From the NCBI GenBank assembly GCA_964247055.1, contig OZ176050.1, forward strand, positions 11,780,001 through 11,844,000: DNA of 64,000 nt, given 5' to 3'. This document shows positions 53,349-64,000 of this stretch, piece after piece (positions within the stretch are counted from its first letter, which is position 1; each line of letters opens with the position of its first letter). This DNA is from Paragordius varius. Taxonomy: Eukaryota > Nematomorpha. The notes below the pieces were generated by a model, which saw nothing but the letters and a program-made list of their open reading frames with translations, was not told the DNA's origin and did not search any database. The position numbers were made by a program, and so were the translations under genes.

Positions 53349-53535
53349 CAGGGCTTTGAACTGGTACCGAAACCACCCGATCCGAAATTTGACATAAACC
53401 TTTTTTGAGGAGTTGAAACCAATTTACTTTAGTTTCTCCACTTTCTTAAAAACTACCCTAGCTTAAGTTCCAAAATTTTATTACCAGGTTCAATTGTCGT
53501 TTTGAAAATCAACCGGTCCTGGTTCGAACCTAGTT
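53349..53535. mobile_element. Fragment related to the GGAACC hAT MITE
   Basis: It begins CAGGGCTTTGAACTGGTACC and contains AACCGGTCCTGGTTCGAACC. This resembles one end of the elements at 14893 and 56210, more diverged. No opposite end and no duplicated flank were found. Confidence 0.45.
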
Positions 53536-53832
53536 TCCGTGTAAATATTTAAACATTAATTTTATATACACGAAAAACATGCAGGAATGAATTTTGAGCA
53601 TGTTTAACACAAAAGATTTTAATTAATTATCTAAAAAAATTAAAAAGTACAGGCTAAAGCCTCTATTTTCTTTTTTTATGCTAAATGATGGGGACTTAAA
53701 TTGTATAAAGGCATAAAAGCTTTAACACTCGCCTACTCTGACAATGAAAGATGGAAAAATTGGTCATTTCAAGGTTCAACTCTGGCACATTTCTCATGTA
53801 GTGTAAAAGTCCCACGCCCACTTATTACATTA

Positions 53833-54772
53833 CACTGGACAACAAATTTTTCTGCCACTCGAGTTTTTTGAATTTTCTGATATTTAGTATCATTTTAACA
53901 GTAAATCTGAAATAAAAATTATAACTCGTTGAAAGAATTTTGTATAATTTGATTTTTTTGATTATGCGCCCTCTTTATCGAAATTTTACTAAAAAATATT
54001 TTTCTTTGAAAATATTGTAATATATCATTCGAAAGAGTAATAAAAACTCTATAAAATGCATACTAATATCTATTACATCGACAGTTTATTGGACACAAAG
54101 AGCGACAAACGCGCGAAGCGAGAGCATTTTTTTTTAATTATTATATTTTTAAAACTAATGAATGAAAATAGCTCAAACTTTGTTTAAATGGTGATGAATG
54201 TCCAAAAAAGATAACACAAGAAAGTTTTTTTGATTAAAACATTTTTTTATTGCTTTTATGTCACTCAAAACAGCCATTTTTAAGTTTTTTGTTTTTTAAA
54301 AATTACCATCTCATCAATATTAATTTATTTTCTTTACAAGCCTGATAATTTCGAAATTTTAAAGATAAAAACAAAGTTTAAGGTATTTTTGATCTTTAAT
54401 AGCCATTATGTAAAATTTACAGTTATGACTATGCATTTTAGTATCCACTAAGGATTGAAAATTTCGACCATTTAAATCCAAATAACTTTTACATCCGATT
54501 GATTTATATGAGTTACTACCATTTAAAAGATGCAGTTTTTTGCGCTCTTTCGAATGATATAAAATACATGGCTTTATATCTAAAACTTTTAATTTTCGAA
54601 AATTCGAGTTTAATGTTAAATCGGGGCCAAAAATTATCGATAAACTCTAATAAAAAAAAATTCTTCCATGCTAGACCAATTTTCTTTTCAGATATACTAA
54701 TTATGTACTTTAATGAAATTTTTAAATTTACAAGAATGGCAGTTAAAAAAAGGTAAAATTTGTTGTCTAGTG
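53833..54772. mobile_element. CACTA-like MITE, copy 2 (intergenic)
   Basis: 940 bp from CACTGGACAACAAATTTTTC to AAATTTGTTGTCTAGTG, with TTA duplicated at 53830-53832 and 54773-54775. It is the inverted orientation of the copy at 34182 and about 150 bp shorter. It shares the interior, including the AGCGACAAACGCGCGAAGCG stretch near 54101. It has no transposase. Confidence 0.88.
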
Positions 54773-54775
54773 TTA

Positions 54776-56075
54776 TTAATCTAAAGGCGCGCTGATAAAA
54801 ATAAGAAAAGGCTTAACTTACAAGTTCAACTTAAATTATTGTGACACAGACACGAGAAATTTTTTATTATTTAAACAGATAAATAATATTCTATATTTTC
54901 TAAGCATAATCTTTTGTTTTTATCATATAATTTGTGTAAAAAATTTGGTATGAAAGCAAAAATTAAATATAAATTATGACCTACTTATAGAAACGTAGAA
55001 TGATTATATGTTTTGGGAGACCATTTTTTAAAATTTCTTTTTAATATTGGACGTATTTGAAAGGGAGATTCCTTCTGCGGCCAATATTTATGTTTATTTA
55101 GGAAATATTGGAACCTCTCTTACCTTAAATTAAAAAATACCTGAGCTTCAAGTCTTTTTTGTAATATGTAGATTACGTCTCCGTAAACAAAATTTTGACT
55201 GAAACTTTTTTCAATTATTATTTAAAATGTGTAAAGTAATTCTAGGCATAAAACCATAATAAATCTCTTTGTTTATAAATGGAAAAAGTTTAGTTTAGCT
55301 ATTTTTAAAAAATCCCTCCACACCCCGTTGCATAAAATGAAGTTTCCAAATATAGGGACCCCAATTCAAATTAAGGAAAGATAATAATTTAAATATCTAA
55401 TAAATTTTAAAAACCATGCATAGTCGAGCAATTTTTTCGAGTTAGCCCATGTATTGATCCCCAACAATTTAACCTTTTTCGCAAAAATCTAAGTTGCTGA
55501 AAATCATTTTGAAGTCATTTCAGAAAACATAAAGAATAAATCAGTGGGGCCATTTTCATTGTCTTTACAAAGGGGTAACCATGATTGAACCTCTTATTTG
55601 AACGTTGTACGATATGATTAAACTTTATTATGTGTTGATGTTAAAAGAAATTATGTTAGCAGCAGAATATAATGGCTATAAGGACGAAGAAAAAGAAATA
55701 AGTTGAAAATCTATGTTTAAACTGTTCAAGTTAACTCCACCAATCTTTGCTCAATTCATTGCTAAAAAAATTTATTATCGAATTTACCCATCGTTTCGAA
55801 TACGTTGCATATAATTATAAAACCATACAAAGGGAAATCAAGAACCATTTTAGAAACCGGTTTTAGTTTCAAAAACCGTTTCTAACATATGCATTATTTA
55901 TACTAACGAAATCTTTCCCGTTTTATTTTACTGAGATTATCAAATTTTATAATCGAACAGTTTTTATTTATTTCAGCAAAAAGTCTTGCTATAATCTTTG
56001 TTCAATTTATGATAAATGGCGTCGAAATTATGGATATTAAATGTTGTTCACCAGATATCAGGTTGGATCTGAATC
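54776..56075. other. Intergenic, nothing recognised
   Basis: AT-rich DNA with no open frame of note, no element ends and no match to the repeat families seen elsewhere in the window. Confidence 0.4.
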
Positions 56076-57201
56076 ATTTGCACTTTAAGAGTGTGCGAAC
56101 ACTTCAGTTCGTCCTTGAAGTTCGTCCTTCCACATTTAAATTGTGTTTATAACTTTTATTAATAAAACCATCTAACATTTATCTATCTTATCATTTTTAT
56201 CATATTTTCCAGGGCTTGGAACCGGAACCCGGTTCCTGGGATTATAACAAGAACCGGTTCCATTGGGATAAAACCAACGCGGTTCCGGTTCCAACCCCTT
56301 AATTACTGGTTCTCATATGATTTTTATTATAAAATTTAATTTTATTATTTAAATTTGATTGTACCACTACATATTGAATATTTTAAACCTAAACGCCTAA
56401 TATAGCGATATTCAATCCTTAATTTATTTTCAGACCGGAGAAGCAGTTAATGACCAAATTGATTGGTGCAAAATTTTTAAAGTTAAATATATATTTTTGA
56501 TGCAAAACTTCATTTAACACTCATTGTATACCTTTGTGCTTATGCATTATCCTATTATATTTTTATAATTTGTTTCATTTATTAAGCTCCAATATATTTC
56601 TAATATAAATTGGGCAATTTAAGATAAATTGTTTGATTTATAATTGTTAATATTTTGGTTGTATTATTATTATAATAATGTAAGAAAATTATTTAATCAA
56701 AAGTCAGGAACCGAAAATGGAACCAGTTTTAAATGAGAACCGGTTCCGGAACCGCTAAATTTTCAGGATGCAACGCGGTTATGGTTCCATTTGTTCAGGA
56801 ACTATCCCCGTTCCGGTTCCACTTTTTTTGACCCGGTTCCAAGCCCTAATATTTTATTTTTAACCTAAACATTAAAATTAACATCAACTTATTTTCATTC
56901 AAGAACCGTATATATCTTTTAATTGAAAAATATATGAGTTTTATGGATTGATCGTAATTTTTCGTTAAAAACACTTATAAGTAATTAATATAGTTGGATT
57001 GGTAAAAATTAGTCAGCGAAAAAAAATGTTGAATGAGTATTAATTTTAACTAAAGTAAATATATAAAAAATAAAGATTAGGTTAAAAAATAAAATAGAAC
57101 ATCCAAAAACTATGGTTAAATCTCAAATTAGAAGTTAAAGGACCAACTATTCAAGGACAGACTTGAAGTTCTCAAGGAAATTAAGGAAAGTGAGTGCAAA
57201 T
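56076..57201. mobile_element. Unclassified TIR element (ends ATTTGCACTT), copy 2, with a hAT MITE nested inside
   Basis: It starts ATTTGCACTTTAAGAGTGTG and ends GTGAGTGCAAAT. The interior matches the copy at 4041 on both sides of the nested insert (CTATCTTATCATTTTTAT before, TTTTTAACCTAAACATTA after; TAATTTTTCGTTAAAAACA further right). Without the insert it would be about 480 bp, close to copy 1 without its LINE tail. Confidence 0.68.
56210..56848. mobile_element. hAT MITE rich in GGAACC repeats, copy 2 (nested)
   Basis: 639 bp from CAGGGCTTGGAACCGGAACC to CCCGGTTCCAAGCCCTA. The flanks are ATATTTTC (56202-56209) and ATATTTTA (56849-56856), an 8-bp duplication with one mismatch. It is in inverted orientation relative to the copy at 14893 and shares its AT-rich core. 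It has no coding capacity. Confidence 0.88.
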
Positions 57202-58952
57202 ATTATATATATTTATTTAACAAAAATTATAAAGTTATCAGGTTATTAATTACCGATAGGCGATCGGAATAATTTCATGGTTGTATAAAAATCGATCGCA
57301 AAAGAACTTATAATTTTTTAACAATTCAAGGTTTGTCAAATTGTCATTTAGCTGATATTTTGTATGATATTATTTTAATTACACAATATATTATATATAT
57401 AAATATTTTCAATGTTATAGATAAATCGATTTTTTAACTTTTTTATCACGCTCCGAAATTACTATAAAAAAAGAGTGATTTTCATTCATATAAAAAGAGC
57501 ATTTAATAATGATATTTAGTCTTGTCAGCGGTAATAAACTGTAAAATTTCAATAGATATATTGAATAGTGGATTGTTCAAAAGTCTCTAAAATTTCGCTT
57601 ATTCCATTATACTGTGCAACCAGTATTCGGTCAATATAATGATCAAAAATTTACAAATTTTTTTGCCTATCGAACTTAAACCAAATAGTTTATTGGTTTT
57701 TATTATTTGACTCCGGATGATTCATTGCCGTTTCTATTATGCTTCAAATTACCATAAACTCGGCGTCCCCAAAAAATAAAATTTAAGTCAACTTTATAAA
57801 AAAATTTTTTTTGGATATTTTATCCAAATATCATAATACCCAATCTCGGCATCGCGTTAATTTCAAAAATCCAACATGTTCAAGGTCAAAGAAGGTAAAA
57901 AGTTGAGACTTTCTGTCTTAATGTGCTTTTATATTGTTTCAACAATGCCTCGAAAAACCATATAATAAGCTTTATCGAAGTTTATTTAAAGTTAGATTTT
58001 TTAAGTATACTTTTTTCAAAAATAACTTTCCTTTTTATTACACTTTTTCGAGCACCACCATTCAAAGTTTAGAATTTCGACTGATTTCAGTGTTCTAAAA
58101 CCGAATCTGAAAAAATTATGATCCCCCAATCAGAATTAGATATTAAAGGTTTTTCAAATGCTCAAAAACAAGAGAAAATAGGCAGAAAATCAAATATAAT
58201 TTATAATAAAAAGTTATTTTATGAATATTATATGTCATTTAAATATAAGGGTTAATAGTTCGGGTATAATGTTAAAATTTAGAGTTTTTTGAAGCCAATT
58301 TTAAACACGCATAATATTATACTAAAAAAATAATAAAAGATGTATTTGTAGTTTAAACGGCTATAAGATAGGCATATTGGTTTTGTTAGTTTTGGTTATT
58401 TTTGGAAGTTTATTAGTTTTTTCTTCCGTTGATTCTTACAAATATCCTGTTATCTAGTGGATATTATTTGAAAATGATTGGCTGCGTTTGAATTTAAGAT
58501 GGATGTTGTCCGGCCGCTTTTATTACCTGGATGATGGATATACTACCATAATATTATAAAATACAATAATATGAACAATTGAACTTATCAAATCTTCTTA
58601 TCCGATTTATGGTCATATTTGTATAACTCTATTCTGTGAATTGGTTAATTTGATATGTCAATTTCCCTGGATTTTTCTGAACTTAACTACGTTAGATTCT
58701 CTTCTCTCCGGCTCTTCATTGTATACCCTTTGCCATATCTGGCATAATTATAGGATTGCTTGGCGGATTTTTGCAGAGCTTGTGCAAGCCTCCCAGATCT
58801 ATAACACCATACCATACATTAGCCCTTTTAGATCTTTAATATTTTTGATTTTTAATATTCTTTAGCTGTTAGCAATTGATTTTAATTCTATACTTTTAAA
58901 GTTTTGTATTCTCTTTTATTTAATACATAGAATTTCTAATTAATATATAGAA
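57202..58952. other. Intergenic, diverged repeat pieces
   Basis: About 57860-58010 matches the dispersed repeat (TTAATGTGCTTTTATATTGT, AATGCCTCGAAAAACC). A less AT-rich stretch at about 58440-58810 (GTCCGGCCGCTTTTATTACC, CAAGCCTCCCAGATC) has a short open frame at 58641-58865, but I recognise nothing in it. Confidence 0.4.
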
Positions 58953-61274
58953 CAGTGGTACTCACCAAAAAAGTTTGTCGGGCCAAATAAAATATATTTT
59001 TTTCCTGGGCCATAAACCTTATAATGGCAAATATTCCATAGCTATTTGACACATATGCACATATTTAACTCTAAATCAGCACAATGAATTTTTTGCGGAT
59101 CGCATGCAAATCCAGCTAAAAACTCGTTTTGCACCATTTAGTTTAAAAAATTAAAATATAATGATATTAAACCAATAATTTTTGACAGATTTGGTTTCGC
59201 CTCATGACAAGCCACTCTTAATACATCATTATACAATCATCGGTTAAGCGATTTCTATATATATCTTGGCATACTTCATTTATGAATATGCCGTCTCACA
59301 CGTGTAAGTTGAGGGAAAAACAGTTAGGATAACTTGAGTACTTTTTTTATATTTTTATATTTATTTGGCACATATTTCCAAAACTTTACATATCTTTCTT
59401 CTTAACCTCCAAATTGAATTCAATTTTAAAATCTACGAATTCTTCAATGATATGCGCCTGATCAAAACCGAAATGCTCAAGTTGCTTAATATGGATATAT
59501 CCATATACCATGGATTTTAACGAGTTTTAGCAATTTTTAATATTTTTTAATTCTTGAAATATGTATTTCATTTATTAAATAAAAATGTTAAATGATTTTC
59601 TATAATTAAATTATTCTCCACAGTATTTTCCATATTTTCTTCATGAATCGTTTAAAGTGTTGGAAAATATAGGAGTGTTTTATTCATATAATCTTGTATA
59701 TAATTATTAGTTTTTCTTCAAAAACAAATTGGGTTATTATTTTGCTCCCTCGAAGACTTGTATTAAAAATACTAAGTTTATAAGTGTGGCAAAGGTAGGC
59801 TAATATAACTCGCCATTTGTCACTGTTTATTTTCTCATCGTGTTATCCTTTATAAATAATAGGATTTCATGGCTTAAAAAAATCTATTTAATAATCACAG
59901 CGGTATACAAAAGAATATCATCAAACTCACTGTGGATATCTTTCAGAAGGTTTTGGAATTTGAATTTTCTGCCACGGATGTGGTTAACTATACGCTCAAC
60001 CGTTTTATTAGAATTGAATGATTTATCATTTACCGCGAAACCAAGTTTTGCTGATGAGAAAAGAGGTGAAAGGATAAAATATTTTGCATATTATGTTTGT
60101 TTTTCAAAAGAAGAATAAATCATTTGTTTATTCCAATCATAGAGGGAGCCGTCTGAGCAGATCGAAACCAATTTTTTTATAGATATACCATTATTATCGA
60201 AAAAGTGCTAATTATATAAAAAAAACACTTCCTTTCCAGGTAATCATTGGTAAAAATTTTAAATCCTTGTTTTTTATGTTGTCGTTGCAAAATCTCACGA
60301 AGCGCGCACATTGAGGTGTGTATTGTTAAAAATATATTTAGACATATATTCAATGCATCGAGCACGTGTTGAATCAAAAAATTGAAGTTTTTTAATTGTC
60401 TCATGATTTGATCTTTATTATGGAATTTATCAAATAAAAAAGTGCAACCATTTATTAACATTCTTTTATTAATTGGGAAGCAGTAAACGGTTTCATATAT
60501 TTTTCTAAAATATAACAAATTTCGTGAAGCTATTGTTACAGCTTTTCCTGGGCGAAAGCTATGGACATAATAGCTTATACTTTCTGGTATAATTCCTTAA
60601 TCTTAATCTTTTTATATTTTTCGTTTCTTTCCTCATAATTTTTTGGTAATTTATGAGAATGATGGATTGTAATATGTCTTTCAATATTGTATTTTTTTAT
60701 AATTAAGTTTTCCTTACATATAAGACAGGTACCAACATTTTAATACGAGAAAGAATTTTTCTTTTCTTTCTTTTTTAAAAGAGTGATTTTCATCGGATGA
60801 TATACGTTTTTTAGATTAGATGTCATCCTTTGAATTTATGTTTAAATATATAAATTTAAAAAAAATGAGAAAATAATTTGAATTATGATATAAAAAAAAC
60901 AGGTAAAAATTAAATGATGTTGAAGTTTAATGATGCATGATAGCAATAAAGAATATGTATATGCAAGTGTGGGTGAAAAGCTGGCTTAAATAAAAAAGGA
61001 ATGAAATAAAATTTTAAATAGAATAGTAATTACTCAAACAGAAATAACGTGTGCCAAAATTTTCAAATCATTTTAATGAAGAATAGTTTTCTACATTTCT
61101 AAAATTTACCAAAATTAAATCTAGAAAAAATAAATTAATATTAAAATAAGCGAAAATTGTATATTTTTATAATATACAATAAAAAAATAATTATGTATCA
61201 ATATGGTCATAGATCAATTTTAAAGCACTCTTAGGGCCGCATGCGGCCCGCGGGTTGCGGTTTGAGTATCACTG
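58953..61274 (-). mobile_element. hAT transposon (ZBED5/Buster-like), full length but with decayed transposase
   Basis: 2322 bp. The ends are CAGTGGTACTCACC and GGTTTGAGTATCACTG, flanked by ATATAGAA (58945-58952) and ATATAAAA (61275-61282), an 8-bp duplication with one mismatch. The transposase lies on the minus strand, broken by several stops and shifts. A BED-type finger near 60735-60650 reads CLICKENLIIKK, then RHITIHHSHKL. A middle part near 60060-59880 reads VNHIRGRKFKFQNLL, then LLYTAVI. The C-terminal dimerisation region near 59340-59270 reads STYTCETAYS, then MKYAKI. The order fits the hAT families behind ZBED5 and FAM200. The right end has the GGGCCGCATGCGGCCCGCGG motif common in such elements. 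Confidence 0.85.
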
Positions 61275-62200
61275 ATATAAAATAAATGATATGTATTTAT
61301 ATATTGTCTATTTCTATGTCGAATAACAAGCCCGCTCGATAAGACGTATTTCTCGTGCAAAAGATATAACATACCTTCAGCAGTGGTGAGCAGTTTATAT
61401 TATAATATAAAGACATTTTTATAAAGTTTTATTATATGGATTGTCGATAACATTTTCTGTAGCTTCGTTAATAAAAATTCTGCTGTGGTCTCATATACTG
61501 GGGCTGGTAATGATTAGATCTAATTAAAATATCTGAGGTAATCAAAATGTTCAGAATTATGTATAAAAATGTTTATAAAATTTTTGATTCTTTTATACCG
61601 TTTCCATGATGCTTCAAAATATGTTTTAACCCGCTTCACCAAAATTTGCTATAAATTAAATTTTAGGGAAAATAGCTAAATTATTTGAAAAAACTATATA
61701 TGGTGTTAATGAATTTATATTACCAAATATCGGCATTTTGTTAAAGAAAAATTGCGGGTTCAAAAATTTATGACTTTCAGCCCATCTAAAAATTTCAAAA
61801 ATATTTTGCCCTATCTGTAAATTATGATATAGGGATATTTTGGGAATGAAGCATTTAGCTTCCTACAAAATATTTTTCAAAAAAGTGCAAAAGTTTTGTC
61901 ATTTTCTGATATGGAGCACTTACACATACCACAAATATGTAAATAAGTTTTTTAAATCATACGTAAGAGCAAAAACCAAAAGCACCATAATAATCTGATA
62001 CATTGTTCTATATTTGTATACCTCCCAATTTTGTAGCCAATGTGTTTATAATATATTTTAGTGATATTTTTAAAACAAAGCATTTAGCTTTCTAAAAAAA
62101 TTTTCTTATATAATATGCGCTAATTTTGCAATTTTCAATATCGAGCAACTGCAAAAGTGCTAACATTTTATATCACTCTTAGCTTATAACTAAATACACC
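61275..62200. repeat. Old dispersed repeat
   Basis: 61540-62180 carries the repeat in its fullest order: GAGGTAATCAAAATGTTCAG, CTTTTATACCGTTTCCATGA, GAAGCATTTAGCTTCCTACA, TTTTCTGATATGGAGCACTT, CCAAAAGCACCATAATAATC. A second GCATTTAGCTTTC block follows at 62078. No coding remnant is seen. Confidence 0.5.
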
Positions 62201-62589
62201 GCAGAATACATATATACTTATAATACTATTTATGCACATAATATGTCGTTCTAATTTTAAAATAAAATCCCTCTGTAACAAAAAAGTAACATAAATATAT
62301 TGTTAAATGGCAATTTTTAGAGGCCAGTAGCTTAGTTTTGTACTAGATATCTAAAATTTACTTTGGAACAGGAATTTTCAAAACAAATGCGCGGGTAGGC
62401 ATTTTTAACTTAAAATAATATATACATATGAGAAAATTTTTTCTAGTTTTAAACAAGACAAATGCAAACGATATACTTAATTTTTCTAGTTAACCAATGG
62501 TATAGACTTATTCAGAAAATATAGAAATATCAGTTGTGCTAAAAATCTTTGGTAGTATATTTTGCAAATAAGGGGTTAGATTTTTGTTG

Positions 62590-62643
62590 CCGCACATATT
62601 CTCAGAGAGCAGCGGCCCGAGGACAACCTGTTTGCCACCACTG
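62590..62643. mobile_element. hAT-type end fragment
   Basis: AGCAGCGGCCCGAGGACAAC is followed by CTGTTTGCCACCACTG. This reads inverted as CAGTGGTGGCAAACAG, a typical hAT terminus with its GCGGCCC neighbour. CAGTGGTGAGCAGTTT at 61381 might be the partner, but the flanks do not match as an 8-bp duplication. Confidence 0.4.
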
Positions 62644-64000
62644 CCTATACCCTTTATCTTTTTAATAAAATAATTGTAAAAATAGCGCTAAAGCTATTTA
62701 ATATTTTATCAGATGCTATTTGCACTTACATTTTGATATGATCTCCGTATGTTTAAATTCCAATTAACAGGTAAAAATTTAATTTTCCATGGACAAGCTT
62801 CTTTGACTTATAATTTAATTAATTCACATAAATGTATTCTAAATTTTTTAGGCCACAGGGCTTATTTAATGTTTTTTTACTTACCAAGTAAATTTTATGC
62901 ATAAATTTTTAATTAAATAAATATAAATTATATAAAAGAGTGATATAGTTTTCATAAATTAAAAATAAATAAATTTTTTTAGAAAATATGATATAATCTC
63001 ATTTTTTCGACATCTAACAATAAGTAATTTAAATCTTTTGATTATGATATGCTATTGGATTTATAAAATAATATTGTGCAAGCTTGCCTGTTTAATTAAC
63101 TATTGTTTTTATTTCAATATATATTAATTTTTGTCAATTTCATTATTTTATTATAAATTTAGGCTGTTTAAGCGAGGTCTGTTTTTAAATCCCCTATCGA
63201 TTAATGAAAAGAGATCAAAACATTTGTTTGACTATAAAGTTTTGGGCAAAATTTTTACTTCAAATATCCCATTGTTAAAATTTAATTATTTAATATATTA
63301 ATCCATGAATACAAAATTACTCTTCCATCCTAATTAACCATTACATTATCTATTTAATTTTGTTTTAGGTAAAAAAAAAGTTTTTTTCACATTTCTTTTG
63401 GTTATATCCGCTGCTACTAAACACTCCATTAGTTTTGTAAATTGCAAGAATTTTGTGATTATGATTATAATCATGAGAGTAATTTAATTTTGTTAATTAT
63501 GCTATCATATTGCAATTTATTTATGCATTAAACACTTTAACAAAAGTTCATTCCTGCCATTTATACAGGTTATCATAATAATAATAATATTATATCAAAA
63601 AATCTAGATTTTACTAAAATTAAGCGATAATTAAACATACCAACTAACTACGTAAGATGTATTATTTATACCGTAGTATATACACTCCATTTTTTATGGT
63701 TGACAAAAAAAATTATTGATGAGCTAGCTTATTATGATATAATAAGTATAAATGTAATTAACTATCTCTTGTAATAAAAAATATTAGTAAAAACAACACA
63801 TTTGTTTGGTGGACCACGCTCAATTTTTATATATTTTTGTTAAATCGACTGAAAGGACATTGACATATTTTTTATTTCCCTTTCTTGATACAAATTTTGA
63901 AATCATTACTTATATTTCTCAGACATTTCATTTTTTAGATTTATTTTTTTTATTTTATCAAAATTTTATCTAATTCTATAATGGGGTGATGGCGATCTCC
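62644..64000. other. Nothing recognised to the window end
   Basis: AT-rich DNA with no element ends and no reliable exon. The last 20 bases are less AT-rich, but too little is visible to call a gene. Confidence 0.4.

Noticed and set aside
53505-53535. GGTTCGAACC resembling a tRNA B box
   Set aside because: No A box or cloverleaf upstream. It fits the GGAACC/GGTTCC hAT-related fragment instead.
54499-54756. An 85-codon open frame, nearly the same peptide as one at 34198-34386 (SDILIMYFN...FTRMAVKK)
   Set aside because: Both lie inside copies of the CACTA-like MITE. The similarity is that of the element, and no start, splice or domain supports a protein.
58641-58865. 74-codon frame in a GC-richer stretch
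   Set aside because: Neither strand gives a recognisable domain. It may be a transposon piece, but I cannot support any family.
60177-60518. A 113-codon open frame taken alone as a gene
   Set aside because: It is the interior of the decayed hAT transposase between recognisable hAT parts on both sides.
61381-62643. A second full hAT element (CAGTGGTGAGCAG...GCCACCACTG)
   Set aside because: The two ends look hAT-like but the flanking 8 bp do not match, and the interior is the old dispersed repeat. Only the right-end fragment is kept as a feature.

Overview
This window is AT-rich animal nuclear DNA, roughly three quarters or more A+T by eye. It carries spliced protein genes with GT-AG introns and the standard genetic code. 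The evidence for a metazoan is a p190-type RhoGAP, a FERM-plus-transmembrane protein of the FRMD3/FRMD5 kind, an AP-1 gamma-adaptin and an ATP12-type assembly factor. The AT-rich DNA, the small basic intron size (about 60-300 bp once inserts are removed) and the heavy load of small DNA transposons suggest an invertebrate, possibly a fast-evolving or parasitic lineage. I cannot name the phylum.

Layout. 137-3439 (+) is the 3' part of a p190RhoGAP gene. 3440-11244 is intergenic. It holds a TIR element carrying a LINE tail, a piggyBac-type MITE associated with a Penelope GIY-YIG remnant, a Tc1-like transposase relic, a decayed intron-containing duplicate of the p190RhoGAP 3' half (about 8415-9940) and a mariner relic. 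11245-22754 (-) is a complete 17-exon FRMD3/5 gene encoding 898 aa. 22755-30336 is gene-free and full of diverged repeats. 30337-45566 (+) is a 22-exon AP-1 gamma gene encoding about 1174 aa, with unusual Asn-rich inserts. 46425-52067 (-) is a 7-exon ATPAF2 gene encoding 249 aa. 52791-53128 (-) is a small secreted Cys-containing protein with its own TATA box. 53129-64000 has no recognised host gene. It holds hAT, CACTA-type and nested elements plus diverged repeats.

The host genes have unrelated jobs: Rho signalling, cortex/membrane linkage, clathrin transport and F1-ATPase assembly. They do not form a system. The coherent story here is the mobile-element fauna. One small palindromic MITE family occurs six times, always inside an intron of three different genes and always within about 80 bp of an exon. 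In four of the six cases it makes up about two thirds or more of the intron. A TTAA-flanked family has the asymmetric end structure of piggyBac. A TTA-flanked CACTA-like family and a GGAACC-rich hAT family have intact target-site duplications. All exon models were checked by hand for phase. The FRMD, AP-1 gamma and ATPAF2 models sum to whole numbers of codons.
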